A DNA stretch of 56,237 nt from Oscillospiraceae bacterium (GTDB taxonomy: Bacteria > Bacillota > Clostridia > Oscillospirales > Acutalibacteraceae), in contig SVPF01000012.1 of NCBI GenBank assembly GCA_015066005.1, positions 1-56,237 on the forward strand, given 5' to 3'. The notes beneath the pieces are model-generated. The model saw only the letters and a list, made by a program, of their open reading frames with translations, did no database searches and had not been told where the DNA came from. Shown piece by piece: positions 14,405 through 23,273 of the stretch; within the stretch, counting starts at the first letter, position 1, and each line of letters starts with the position of its first letter. The translations under genes and the position numbers were made by a program.

Positions 14405-15073
14405 TTATTCAGCCTTCTTACTGTCAAGGAACTTGTAAACCAATGCAGCAAGAACACCGCCAATCAAGGGAGCCACCAAGAACACCCAAACATTTGCAAG
14501 AGCATCGCCACCGACAAAGAGAGCGGGGCCAAAGCTACGGGCAGGGTTAACAGAGGTTCCGGTGAAGGAAATACCGAGGATATGTACAAGAGTTAAGGTT
14601 AAACCAATCACAATACCTGATACGGCACCGTTTTCCTTCTTGGAAGTAACACCTAAGATAGCGATTACGAACACGAAGGTCAGTATAACCTCAACAAGCA
14701 AAGATAATGCAATATTACCCTCATAAAGAGCGTTTGCACCCAATCCGCTTTCCTTACCGACAATAGCCATAAGTGCTGCAGCACCGGCAGTTGCACCTGC
14801 AAACTGAGCAATTAAGTAACCGATAAATTCTTTTACTGAGAGTTTGCCGCTAACCAACATTGCAATTGACACTGCAGGGTTGATATGGCATCCGGAAATG
14901 TTGCCGATAGAGTAAGCCATTGCAACAATAACCAAACCAAAGGCAAGAGCAGTTAATAAATAACCTGTTCCGTTTTCAGCCGAGCAACCTACAACCGCGG
15001 CAGTTCCACAAGCAAAAAAGACTAAGACGAAGGTTCCAATAAATTCTGCTGTGCATTTTTTGAGTAAATTCAT
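14405..15073 (-). CDS. MIP-family aquaporin
   Basis: 222 residues, six membrane segments and both NPA signatures (HINPAVS near residue 64, SVNPARS near 179). The region VHILGISFTGTSVNPARS resembles AqpZ-type water channels, with His and Arg of the selectivity filter, more than GlpF. No glycerol genes are adjacent, so a water channel is favoured. GGGAGG precedes the ATG. It is monocistronic between a promoter and a terminator. Confidence 0.93.
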   Translation of the reverse strand: MNLLKKCTAEFIGTFVLVFFACGTAAVVGCSAENGTGYLLTALAFGLVIVAMAYSIGNISGCHINPAVSIAMLVSGKLSVKEFIGYLIAQFAGATAGAAALMAIVGKESGLGANALYEGNIALSLLVEVILTFVFVIAILGVTSKKENGAVSGIVIGLTLTLVHILGISFTGTSVNPARSFGPALFVGGDALANVWVFLVAPLIGGVLAALVYKFLDSKKAE

Positions 15074-15120
15074 AAATCTTTGCCTCCCAATTTATTATAT
15101 ATTCAAGTTTTGCCAAGTAA

Positions 15121-15149
15121 ATTATATCACAAAAAAGCCAAATAATCAA
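15121..15149 (-). promoter_or_regulatory. Aquaporin gene promoter
   Basis: TTGATT (15144-15149) and TATAAT (15121-15126), 17 bases apart on the minus strand. Confidence 0.78.
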
Positions 15150-15200
15150 TATTTAATAGGTTTAACTAATATATAAATTGTTCGCTTAATATTTATGCTG

Positions 15201-15467
15201 TTATATGGTTTCAATTTTTTCTTTGTCACCCTGCGCTTCATCTTTCTTCTTTTTACCCAAGCCGAGCAAACCTCCAAGCCAGAAGATTACCGCTAACACA
15301 AATGGCAATGCCGCAATCACACCTGAAATAATACAAAGTATTGCAATAACAGGGTTCGATGATGCTGCAAGCAAAGCGGGATTATGGAAAGACAAGCCTG
15401 CAACTGTAAATAGTAAAATCGCAATAAGTGTTGGAATTGCTATAAGCAAAGCTATTAAAAATTTCAT
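15201..15467 (-). CDS. Small membrane protein, two helices
   Basis: 88 residues with two hydrophobic segments (about 3-25 and 40-70), a Gly-rich end to the second (FWLGGLLGLG) and a charged tail KKKKDEAQGDKEK. I do not recognise the family. It follows the lipid kinase gene by 26 bases on the same strand, so it is probably cotranscribed and membrane-linked. Confidence 0.65.
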   Translation of the reverse strand: MKFLIALLIAIPTLIAILLFTVAGLSFHNPALLAASSNPVIAILCIISGVIAALPFVLAVIFWLGGLLGLGKKKKDEAQGDKEKIETI

Positions 15468-15493
15468 TTTATCACCTTGGGGTAGAGCCTTTT

Positions 15494-16360
15494 TTATTTA
15501 ATAACACTAGCCTTCGACATTGTTGCGGTATAGGAAGAAACCTCATGAATGGTTTCGCCGTCAATTTGCAATGCAACCGGTCTGTCAAATTCGATAGTTA
15601 TTTCATTTCCTGTCAAAATTTCGACCTGCTTTGTATGCTTAATATGCTCTCCCTTAAAGAGTGACGGAAAAATCATAAGGGTTTTCAGCTTACCTGAATT
15701 ATGGAATATCATTGTTGAAAGCTTATCGGAATTTCGTTTTTGCTGGGGTGTTGGCATCATACCGCCGCCGTAATATCTACCGTTCATCGTAGGCGCAATC
15801 CACACTTTTTGGTATGTATGTGCCTTACCATCCACCGTAACCTTGGCATTCGTCGGTTTATAGTGGAACAATAGCCCCTTAATAGCAATTGAGGTATAGT
15901 TAATTCTTTTACCGGGAATCTTCTTTAGTTCATCACCCACCTGACAGCAGTATCCATCAATACCATATCCTACACCGTTGATAAAGCGGTATGTTTTGTT
16001 TTTAACGGTTACTGTCGGTAAGCTTCTTATGTACTTGTTTATTGGAAAGGGGTTACATTCCTTCGAGTAGCCGAGATCGTGAGCAAAGTCATTACCCGTG
16101 CCGTTTGGAAAATATAATACTTCATTATCAAATTCAATGCCTTCAATATTATTGATAAATCGATTAAGGGTTCCGTCACCGCCGGCAAGGATAATATAGT
16201 CATCTTTTTCAAGTCCTGTTATGAATATGCGATAATCAGAAACCTCTGACACATCAATATATTTTAATTGATCGTTTATGATAATTTCGAGTACTTTTAC
16301 GCTTTCCAGTGCATTACTGTCACCTGCCTTGTTATTATAAAGAACATACGCCGTAGCCAT
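15494..16360 (-). CDS. Diacylglycerol/lipid kinase family protein
   Basis: 288 residues of the DAGK catalytic family (DgkB/YegS type). The nucleotide loop is AGGDGTLNRFINNI (near residue 59) and FPNGTGNDFAHDLG follows. It would phosphorylate diacylglycerol or a related lipid at the inner membrane face. AAGGGG precedes the ATG. Its neighbours are a small membrane protein and, across a terminator, a two-component system. A lipid-type acyltransferase/PAP2 operon lies beyond that. Confidence 0.92.
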   Translation of the reverse strand: MATAYVLYNNKAGDSNALESVKVLEIIINDQLKYIDVSEVSDYRIFITGLEKDDYIILAGGDGTLNRFINNIEGIEFDNEVLYFPNGTGNDFAHDLGYSKECNPFPINKYIRSLPTVTVKNKTYRFINGVGYGIDGYCCQVGDELKKIPGKRINYTSIAIKGLLFHYKPTNAKVTVDGKAHTYQKVWIAPTMNGRYYGGGMMPTPQQKRNSDKLSTMIFHNSGKLKTLMIFPSLFKGEHIKHTKQVEILTGNEITIEFDRPVALQIDGETIHEVSSYTATMSKASVIK

Positions 16361-16446
16361 AATTTTACCCCTTTTTCCTTTATTTTACGGTCACAGTATA
16401 CTTTTTAATTTACAACTCAACCTCAACTGAAAGTCAATTTTTGTTG

Positions 16447-16483
16447 AAAAAAGGACATCGACCACAAACGATCAATGTCCTTT
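16447..16483 (-). terminator. Terminator of the two-component operon
   Basis: AAAGGACATTGA pairs with TCGATGTCCTTT (one wobble) followed by six T on the minus strand, ten bases after the kinase stop. Confidence 0.85.
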
Positions 16484-16493
16484 ATATATGACG

Positions 16494-17555
16494 TTATTGT
16501 TTATCATACAATGTAACGGTAAATCGGCAACCGCCACCGTTTACATTCTCGGCGGTAATATCTCCGCCATCTATATCAAGAATCTGCTTTACAAGAGCAA
16601 GCCCCAAGCCGTTACCTTCTGATTTATGAGAAGTATCCGCTTGATAAAATTTATCAAATAAATGCTTTTTTGCTTCTTCGGATAAGCCACTGCCTTGATC
16701 AGTAACACTGAAAATCAATTTATCCTTTTGATTTTTGAGGCGTATATTGATAACGCTATTTTCGGGAGTAAATTTGATAGCGTTACCGATAAGATTACTC
16801 CAAACATGCCGCATCAAAATTTCATTGCCGTTATACTTCACACTGTCAAGTTCAACATCTAATTCAATATTTTTCGGTGCCCAAGCTGTTTCAAGCGCTA
16901 CAATGGTTTCCCTTATTTGCTCATCCAAAGAAAAAATCTCTCGTTTTGCCTGTATGGATTGATTCTCAATTTTAGAAAGCAGTAATATGTTGCTGACAAG
17001 TGAAGATAAGCGCCCGGTGTTAAAGAGTATTTTTTCTACATATTCCTTTTGGTCATCATCCAAATTTTCGCACCCCTGCATAAGCGTGGAATATCCCTCA
17101 ATAGCATTGATAGGTGTTTTAAATTCATGAGACACATTTGATATAAAATCAGTTTGAAGAATTTCAGTAGCACGTAATTCGTTTGTCATTAAATTGAATC
17201 CGGCATATAATTCCTTGATTTCGCCCGAAGATGACTTATCGGTATCAAGCCGTATAGTGAAATCGCCGTTTGCGACCTTATCCATTGCCTGACGCAAGTT
17301 CTTTATGGGGTCGAAAAAAGTTCTTGAAATAATGGCGGTCATCACGCCGCCAACAACCACACTGACAATAACGAGCTCCAAAAGCAGAGGAATATTCCAA
17401 TTCGGATTCACCGTATGTGCAATATTATCAATTAAAAAAGCAAGACCCACACACGCCAACAACTCCAACTGCACCCAAAGTACCATTCGCACTCTAAGCG
17501 TAAAGCGGTCTTTTTTTCTGTTGCGGATGTACTCAAAGGTTTGTCTTGTTTTCAT
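16494..17555 (-). CDS. Sensor histidine kinase
   Basis: 353 residues. Two membrane helices (about 24-46 and 55-80) with almost no outer loop, so it senses within the membrane or its surface. HAMP follows (about 81-135), then HisKA with NVSHEFKTPIN (phosphorylated His143), and HATPase with N and G boxes (NLIGNAIKFTP, GLGLALV). It overlaps the response regulator by four bases (ATGA), so the pair is translationally coupled. The signal is unknown; short-loop kinases often sense envelope stress or antimicrobial peptides. Confidence 0.94.
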   Translation of the reverse strand: MKTRQTFEYIRNRKKDRFTLRVRMVLWVQLELLACVGLAFLIDNIAHTVNPNWNIPLLLELVIVSVVVGGVMTAIISRTFFDPIKNLRQAMDKVANGDFTIRLDTDKSSSGEIKELYAGFNLMTNELRATEILQTDFISNVSHEFKTPINAIEGYSTLMQGCENLDDDQKEYVEKILFNTGRLSSLVSNILLLSKIENQSIQAKREIFSLDEQIRETIVALETAWAPKNIELDVELDSVKYNGNEILMRHVWSNLIGNAIKFTPENSVINIRLKNQKDKLIFSVTDQGSGLSEEAKKHLFDKFYQADTSHKSEGNGLGLALVKQILDIDGGDITAENVNGGGCRFTVTLYDKQ

Positions 17556-18223
17556 ACCTTTACCACCTTGTATCCGACACCGCGCATAGTCACAATTTTA
17601 AAATCATTATTATCATTAAAACGTTCCCTAAGTCTGCCAATATGAACATCAACGGTGTGGGTGTCACTGTCGGTATCATAGCCCCAAACATCATCCATAA
17701 GCTGCTGTCGGGTAAAGATACGACCCGGGAAAGATGCCATTTTATAAAGCAGCATAAATTCCTTTTGCGGTAAAACCATACTTTCTCCATCGCAGGACAC
17801 TGTAAATGTATCACACTCGAGCACAGTACCGCCAATAGTTTGTTTACGCTCGTTTATCATCTGAGCGCGGCGAAGAAGTGCCCCGACACGCAATACCATT
17901 TCATTAACATTGATGGGTTTTATCATATAATCATCGGTTCCCGATATAAAGCCCTTGCGCATATCATCAAAGGCATCCTTTGCAGTAATCATCAACACGG
18001 GAGTGGTGTTACCTGCTTCCCTAAGAAGACGCACAAACTCATAGCCATCCATCACCGGCATCATAATATCCGAAATAATAAGATCAAAATATTCGGTATC
18101 AATAGCATTTAAAGCTTCCTCACCGTTAGCGACCTCTTTAACGGTGTAACCGTTTTTAATAAGAACATGCGCAAACAATCTACGCAGCTCACGGTCATCC
18201 TCTGCAATTAAAATTTTAAGCAT
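17552..18223 (-). CDS. OmpR-family response regulator
   Basis: 223 residues: receiver domain with phospho-acceptor Asp52 (DLIISDIMMPVMDGYE) and Lys in MITAKD, then winged-helix DNA-binding domain (LMDDVWGYDTDSDTHTVDVH). The ATG at 18223 is preferred because AAGGA lies eight bases before it; the ATG three codons earlier abuts that site. A 36-base palindrome upstream of its promoter is a candidate binding site. Confidence 0.95.
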   Translation of the reverse strand: MLKILIAEDDRELRRLFAHVLIKNGYTVKEVANGEEALNAIDTEYFDLIISDIMMPVMDGYEFVRLLREAGNTTPVLMITAKDAFDDMRKGFISGTDDYMIKPINVNEMVLRVGALLRRAQMINERKQTIGGTVLECDTFTVSCDGESMVLPQKEFMLLYKMASFPGRIFTRQQLMDDVWGYDTDSDTHTVDVHIGRLRERFNDNNDFKIVTMRGVGYKVVKV

Positions 18224-18257
18224 TTTCCCCATCCTTTAATCCAAGGTTCGCATTTAC

Positions 18258-18286
18258 ATTTTAACATTTTACTGTGTTTTTTTCAA
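18258..18286 (-). promoter_or_regulatory. Promoter of the two-component operon
   Basis: TTGAAA (18281-18286) and TAAAAT (18258-18263) on the minus strand with 17 bases between. Confidence 0.7.
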
Positions 18287-18293
18287 CTCACTA

Positions 18294-18329
18294 TCAATTA
18301 AAGTTCAACAATTGTTGAACTTTAATTGA
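18294..18329. promoter_or_regulatory. 36-bp perfect palindrome between divergent operons
   Basis: Every base from 18294 to 18329 pairs; the core is AAAGTTCAACAATTGTTGAA. It sits eight bases upstream of the regulator's -35 and before the plus-strand acyltransferase operon. It may be a dimer operator or a hairpin. A related half-site (TTGTTGAA) lies at 16439-16446, upstream of the lipid kinase gene. Confidence 0.7.
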
Positions 18330-18402
18330 GGAAAAGTTGATTTTTAATTTTTATACTATTTTATTATGGAGTATTTTGTCGATACAGAAGGGTAGATATA
18401 TT

Positions 18403-19176
18403 TTGAAGAAAGAACAACAAAAGCCTTGGCTTTTCAGAGCTATTAAATATTTAGTCAGGCTATTTTATCCTAAAATGGAGGTTGTCGGGATGGATAATAT
18501 TCCTGATGAACCTGTAGTCATTGTAGGAAACCACACACAAATGCACGGACCTATTGCTTGTGAATTATTTTTCCCTGATAGCTATTATACTTGGTGTGCG
18601 GCACCGATGATGAAGTTAAAGGAAGTACCGTCTTATGCGTACACGGATTTTTGGTCTCAGAAGCCAAATTATATCCGTCCTCTTTTCAAAATTGTATCAT
18701 ACATAATTCCGCCGCTTTCCGTGTTCATTTTCAACAATGCACGCACTATAGCCGTTTATAAGGATAACCGAATTTTAAGCACCTTCAGGGAGTCTGTATC
18801 CAAACTGCAGAAGGGCAACAGTGTTATCATCTTTCCTGAATACGACAAAAAATATAACAACATAATCTATGACTTTCAAGAGGGCTTTGTTGACATGGCG
18901 CGGCTTTATTATAAACGCACAAACAAAGAGCTTTCCTTTGTTCCGCTTTATATAGCACCAAAACTTAAAAAAATGTATTTGGGCAAACCGATTAAATTCT
19001 CTGCTGAAAACCCGATTGAAGAAGAACGCCGCCGTATATGTGATTATCTTATGAATGAAATTACCGATATTGCTATAGGCTTGCCTGAGCATACCGTTAT
19101 TCCTTACCGCAACATTCCTAAAAAATATTATCCCAAAAATATTAAGGAGAAGAAAAATGAGAAAACCCCAAGTTGA
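18403..19176 (+). CDS. PlsC-like acyltransferase
   Basis: 257 residues with the LPLAT fold: GNHTQMHGP, then VIIFPEYDKK. The N-terminus is basic and amphipathic. The usual H(X4)D motif reads HTQMHG, so the catalytic-dyad Asp is replaced by Gly, which is odd and may alter activity. A TTG start at 18403 follows AGAAGGG with ten bases between; the earlier in-frame TTG at 18337 has no ribosome site. It overlaps the PAP2 gene by 20 bases, so they are coupled. It likely modifies a membrane lipid. Confidence 0.82.
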   Translation: MKKEQQKPWLFRAIKYLVRLFYPKMEVVGMDNIPDEPVVIVGNHTQMHGPIACELFFPDSYYTWCAAPMMKLKEVPSYAYTDFWSQKPNYIRPLFKIVSYIIPPLSVFIFNNARTIAVYKDNRILSTFRESVSKLQKGNSVIIFPEYDKKYNNIIYDFQEGFVDMARLYYKRTNKELSFVPLYIAPKLKKMYLGKPIKFSAENPIEEERRRICDYLMNEITDIAIGLPEHTVIPYRNIPKKYYPKNIKEKKNEKTPS

Positions 19177-19822
19177 TTACCGCCAGTTCCGATTTTCCAA
19201 GCTTAATACTCCTCAATTTTCCCACCTTAAACTGCTGCTTGGTTGGGTTGGATATTTTATTTTGTATTTTCTCACTGAAAATCTGATACCCGTAGAAAAA
19301 TGTCACGTCATTCACTGTGGTCTTGACGATATCATTCCGTTTTGCGAATGGTTTTTGCTACCGTATGTATTTTGGTATGCGTTGATTGTTTTTTCGCTCG
19401 GCTATTTTGCGCTTTATGACGTGGATAGTTTTAAAAAATTACAGACCTTTATTATTATTACGCAGGTATGTGCTATGTTGGTATATATCGTTTATCCCAA
19501 CTGCCAAAACCTGCGACCTGCCGAGTTCCCGCGAGATAACTTTTTAACCGACTGTATCGGCTTTTTATATGCCTTTGACACCAATACGGGCGTTTGTCCG
19601 TCACTGCACTGTGCATACTCCATCGGTATCGCAAGCGTATGGCTGAAGGCAAAAGAAGTTTCAAAGCTGTGGAAGGTTTTTGTGGTAATTGCAGTTGTTT
19701 TAATTTGTCTTTCTACAATGTTTATAAAACAACACTCTGCAGTTGATTTCTTTGCAGCTTTGCCTGTGTGTCTGCTTGCAGAAATATTAGTGTTTAAAGT
19801 CTTTTACAAGAACAAGGCATAA
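19157..19822 (+). CDS. PAP2-family membrane phosphatase/transferase
   Basis: 221 residues and about six membrane helices. The second and third PAP2 signatures are clear (CPSLHCAYS and KQHSAVDFFAAL). The arrangement resembles inositol-phosphorylceramide-synthase-like PAP2 enzymes, which move a phospho-head group between lipids, but simple phosphatidate phosphatase activity is equally possible. It lies between an acyltransferase and a GNAT-like gene in one operon. Confidence 0.85.
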   Translation: MRKPQVDYRQFRFSKLNTPQFSHLKLLLGWVGYFILYFLTENLIPVEKCHVIHCGLDDIIPFCEWFLLPYVFWYALIVFSLGYFALYDVDSFKKLQTFIIITQVCAMLVYIVYPNCQNLRPAEFPRDNFLTDCIGFLYAFDTNTGVCPSLHCAYSIGIASVWLKAKEVSKLWKVFVVIAVVLICLSTMFIKQHSAVDFFAALPVCLLAEILVFKVFYKNKA

Positions 19823-19843
19823 AGCTTTAGAAGGATGGGGTCT

Positions 19844-20968
19844 ATGAGTATCAACATAAAGGAAGTTACATCAAAAAAAGATTTAAAGAAATGGATTGAG
19901 TTTCCGAATTCACTTTATAAGGACAATGAGTTTTATGTTCCGTTCTTGGCAAGTGATGAGATGGAAACCTTTTCACCCGACAAAAATCCGGCCTATGCTT
20001 TTTGCGAAACGAAACTGTTTTTAGCATATAAGGACGGTAGAATTGTCGGCAGAATTGCAGGACTGATCAACCATGCTTATAACAAGAAATGGGACAAAAA
20101 CGCTATTCGTTTTACTCGCTTTGATTTTATAGATGATAATGAGGTTTCGAAAGCATTATTCCAAAAGGTTGTCGATTGGGGCAAAGAAAACGGACTTACT
20201 GAAATTATGGGACCTATTGGTTTTACCGACATGGATCACGAAGGTATGCTGATTGAAGGCTTCGAGGAATTTAACCTTTCCATCACTTTTTACAATCACC
20301 CTTATTACATAGAGCATATGGAACGTTTGGGACTGCAAAAGGATATTGATTGGTTTGAGTATAGAATCAGCGTTCCCCAAAAAATAGACCCACGATTTGA
20401 AAAAATCGCGGGTCGTTTGGTGGAGCGAAACGGCTATGAGGTTGTCACGTACAAGAATCGAAAAGTGTTATATAACGATGCGTTAGAAGCCTTTAAGATT
20501 ATTGATGTTGCGTTTTCAAAATTATACGGAACCGTGCCGCTTACACCCGAAGTTATTAAGCACGCCATTGATGGTTATGTTCCCGTTGTAAATCTTGACT
20601 ATGTTTGTTCCGTTAAAGATAAAGACGGCAAAATTATTGCCTTTGGTGTATTGGTGCCATCTATTGCAAAGGCTCTGAAGAAATCAAACGGCAAGATGTT
20701 GCCCTTTGGTATATTCCGTTTGCTGAAAGCGCTAAACGGCAAAAATGATACTTTAGAAATGTTCTTTGTTGCAGTTCAGCCTGAGTATCAGTCACAGGGA
20801 CTTCCGGCAATTCTAATAAATACATTGGCTCAGAAAATTATCGGTAATGGTGTGCGATATTGCGAAACGGGGCCGATGCTTGAAACCAATTCGGCCGTAC
20901 ACAGTATGTGGCGACACTTTGATAAACGTCAACACCGTCGCCGTCGCTGTTACATAAAAACCATTTAA
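19844..20968 (+). CDS. Long GNAT-like protein
   Basis: 374 residues. The N-terminal part (KWIEFPNSLYKDNEFYVPFL, FLAYKDGRIVGRIAGLIN) and EMFFVAVQPEYQSQGLPAIL near 310 fit a GNAT acyl-CoA fold in an enlarged version often next to lipid genes. I do not know its substrate. The start at 19844 has GAAGG nine bases upstream; the ATG at 19835 abuts that site. The basic tail RQHRRRRCYIK is unusual. It is the last gene of the lipid-type operon. Confidence 0.75.
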   Translation: MSINIKEVTSKKDLKKWIEFPNSLYKDNEFYVPFLASDEMETFSPDKNPAYAFCETKLFLAYKDGRIVGRIAGLINHAYNKKWDKNAIRFTRFDFIDDNEVSKALFQKVVDWGKENGLTEIMGPIGFTDMDHEGMLIEGFEEFNLSITFYNHPYYIEHMERLGLQKDIDWFEYRISVPQKIDPRFEKIAGRLVERNGYEVVTYKNRKVLYNDALEAFKIIDVAFSKLYGTVPLTPEVIKHAIDGYVPVVNLDYVCSVKDKDGKIIAFGVLVPSIAKALKKSNGKMLPFGIFRLLKALNGKNDTLEMFFVAVQPEYQSQGLPAILINTLAQKIIGNGVRYCETGPMLETNSAVHSMWRHFDKRQHRRRRCYIKTI

Positions 20969-20978
20969 TTTATAAATC

Positions 20979-21007
20979 TTGAATTACAAAGTAAAATATC
21001 GTATAAT
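20979..21007 (+). promoter_or_regulatory. Promoter of the MATE gene
   Basis: TTGAAT (20979-20984) and TATAAT (21002-21007), 17 bases apart. Confidence 0.78.
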
Positions 21008-21043
21008 TTAAGTCATAGTTTTTAAAATTTACGGAGTGACATT

Positions 21044-22411
21044 ATGAGCGATAACAAAGAAATGCTCGGCACGGCACCAATCGGTAAACTCCTATTCAAA
21101 TTAGCGGTCCCAACGGTAGTTGCCCAGCTTATCAATATGCTATACAACATCATAGACCGAATTTACATCGGTCACATAAATGATATCGGTAGTCTCGCGC
21201 TTACGGGCGTTGGCGTATGTATGCCGATTATTATGATTATTTCGGCCTTTGCGGCGCTGATTGCCTCTGGCGGTGCGCCGAAGGCGTCTATCTGCATGGG
21301 TAAGGGCGACAACGATTCTGCCGAAAAAATAATGGGCGGTTGCTTTTCCTTGCAGCTTATTATCTCTGCCGTTCTTACCACTGTTTTGCTGATTTGGAAT
21401 AAAGACCTGCTTTTAATGTTCGGTGCAAGTGAAAACACCATCGGTTATGCCACCGACTATATGAACATCTACGCTATCGGTACAGTATTCGTTCAACTAA
21501 CACTCGGTATGGGCGCATTTATCACCGCGCAGGGCTACACCAAAATCAGTATGATTACGGTGCTGATAGGCGCTGTCAGTAATATCATCCTTGACCCGAT
21601 TTTCATTTTCGGATTTAATATGGGTGTTAAAGGCGCAGCGCTTGCTACCATCCTTTCACAAGCCATATCTTGCATTTGGGTAATTATATTCCTTTGCGGA
21701 AAGAAAACCTATCTCAAACTCAAAAAGCATAATCTCCGCATAGACGGAAAGCTCGTTTTTCCTTGTATTGCACTGGGAACAGCGACATTTATTATGCAAA
21801 GCAGCGAAAGCGTAATTTCAGTCTGCTTTAATTCTTCGCTATTAAAATACGGTGGTGATATTGCCGTTGGCGCTATGACCATACTTACAAGCGTAATGCA
21901 GTTTGCGATGCTCCCAATGCAAGGTATTGCACAGGGCGCACAGCCGATTTTGAGCTATAACTTCGGCGCTAAAAACGCCGACCGTGTTAAGAAAACCTTT
22001 AGGCTTTTGCTCATATCCTGCCTTACTTATTCATTCGCCATTTGGGGCGCCATTATGCTATTCCCGCAAATGTTTGCAGGAATATTTACACCTGATGCAT
22101 CACTCATTAAGTTTACCGCAACAGCACTTCGAATCTACTGCGGTGTGATGTGTATTTTTGGTATTCAGATTGCCTGCCAAATGACCTTCGTTTCTATTGG
22201 AAACGCACCTTGCTCCATTATTGTTGCCATTATTCGCAAGTTTGTTTTGCTCTTGCCGCTTATCTACATTATGCCGCAACTGATTTCAAATAAAACAATG
22301 GGCGTTTATGCGGCAGAGCCGGTTGCAGACCTGATAGCCGTAACCTTTACTGCAATTCTTTTCACCGTTCAATTTAAGAAGTCTATTAAGCGCGTCATTT
22401 CGAATAAATAA
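21044..22411 (+). CDS. MATE-family efflux transporter
   Basis: 455 residues and twelve membrane helices in two MatE repeats (LAVPTVVAQLINMLYNIIDR in the first; QGAQPILSYNFGAKN in the second). These export drugs or metabolites by Na+ or H+ antiport. It has its own promoter and ends convergent with ybaK. The substrate is not predictable. Confidence 0.94.
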   Translation: MSDNKEMLGTAPIGKLLFKLAVPTVVAQLINMLYNIIDRIYIGHINDIGSLALTGVGVCMPIIMIISAFAALIASGGAPKASICMGKGDNDSAEKIMGGCFSLQLIISAVLTTVLLIWNKDLLLMFGASENTIGYATDYMNIYAIGTVFVQLTLGMGAFITAQGYTKISMITVLIGAVSNIILDPIFIFGFNMGVKGAALATILSQAISCIWVIIFLCGKKTYLKLKKHNLRIDGKLVFPCIALGTATFIMQSSESVISVCFNSSLLKYGGDIAVGAMTILTSVMQFAMLPMQGIAQGAQPILSYNFGAKNADRVKKTFRLLLISCLTYSFAIWGAIMLFPQMFAGIFTPDASLIKFTATALRIYCGVMCIFGIQIACQMTFVSIGNAPCSIIVAIIRKFVLLLPLIYIMPQLISNKTMGVYAAEPVADLIAVTFTAILFTVQFKKSIKRVISNK

Positions 22412-22437
22412 TGTTTTCAATTATTTGGGTTAACTGT

Positions 22438-22917
22438 TTAACAAATAATATCGCACAAATTAAACCCTATAACCTTTTTAAGCTCATTTAGGGAAAGCTC
22501 GACCTGATAACCGATTTTACCCGCGCTGAAAAGGATTGTTTCAAAATCACTTGCAGTTAAATGTATGGTGGTTTTAAACTGCTTTTTCATACCTATAGGC
22601 GAACAGCCGCCGTGAATATAGCCTGTAATGGCCAGCAAATCCTTGGATTTTATCATTTCGATGCTTTTTTCACCTACAGCCCTTGCCGCCTTTTTAAGAT
22701 TTAGTTCTTTTGCGACAGGCACCAAAAACACATAATAACCTTTTGAAGCACCCTGTGTTACCAATGTTTTAAAAACACGGTCGGGGTTTTGGTTTAATAC
22801 TGCCGCAACCTCTACCCCGCTTATAGCATCGGTATCGGCATAGCAATAGCTCTTATATGCGATTTTCTTTTGGTCGAGGATTCGCATAACATTGGTTTTT
22901 TCAATATTCTTTTTCAA
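22438..22917 (-). CDS. ybaK: Cys-tRNA(Pro)/Cys-tRNA(Cys) deacylase YbaK
   Basis: 159 residues, full YbaK/EbsC family: KTLVTQGASKGYYVFLVPV, the conserved Lys in LNLKKAARAVGEKS, and GYIHGGCSPIGMKK. It hydrolyses mischarged Cys-tRNA(Pro). It is 14 bases downstream of a small membrane protein gene on the same strand. Confidence 0.93.
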   Translation of the reverse strand: MKKNIEKTNVMRILDQKKIAYKSYCYADTDAISGVEVAAVLNQNPDRVFKTLVTQGASKGYYVFLVPVAKELNLKKAARAVGEKSIEMIKSKDLLAITGYIHGGCSPIGMKKQFKTTIHLTASDFETILFSAGKIGYQVELSLNELKKVIGFNLCDIIC

Positions 22918-22931
22918 TTTTTATTACCTTA

Positions 22932-23258
22932 CTAATCAATTATAACCGACTTTTTCTTACCGTTTTTATTGCGGGGATATTCCCTTATTCTTACAATAAA
23001 ATCAAAGTTAACAAGTTCTAAATTGCCTGCTTTATCAATTAAAATTCCACCGTTATTAATTTCCTTAATAACACCTGTTAGCTGTGAATTAAAGGTATAA
23101 ATAACACATTCCTTGCCTAAAAAGCTTTTAGCCAGTTCAAACATTTTCGAATCCCCCATTTTTCTTTTGCTTAATATATTTTTTATCATCATTTTTTCGT
23201 TGCGCTGCGTTATAAAAATAATTATAAGCAGCATAAATAACGGCAAATAGGTGCTCAC
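22932..23258 (-). CDS. Small membrane-anchored protein, Sm-like tail
   Basis: 108 residues with one N-terminal membrane helix (about 3-18) and a cytoplasmic beta-rich domain (GKECVIYTFNSQLTGVIKEI, then ELVNFDFIVRIREYP) that resembles the DUF6897/Sm-like group; this is recalled and not certain. The GTG start at 23258 has AGGGGG six bases upstream. An internal ATG before MFELAKSF would give the domain alone. Function unknown. Confidence 0.65.
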   Translation of the reverse strand: MSTYLPLFMLLIIIFITQRNEKMMIKNILSKRKMGDSKMFELAKSFLGKECVIYTFNSQLTGVIKEINNGGILIDKAGNLELVNFDFIVRIREYPRNKNGKKKSVIID

Positions 23259-23273
23259 ATCAATCCCCCTATT

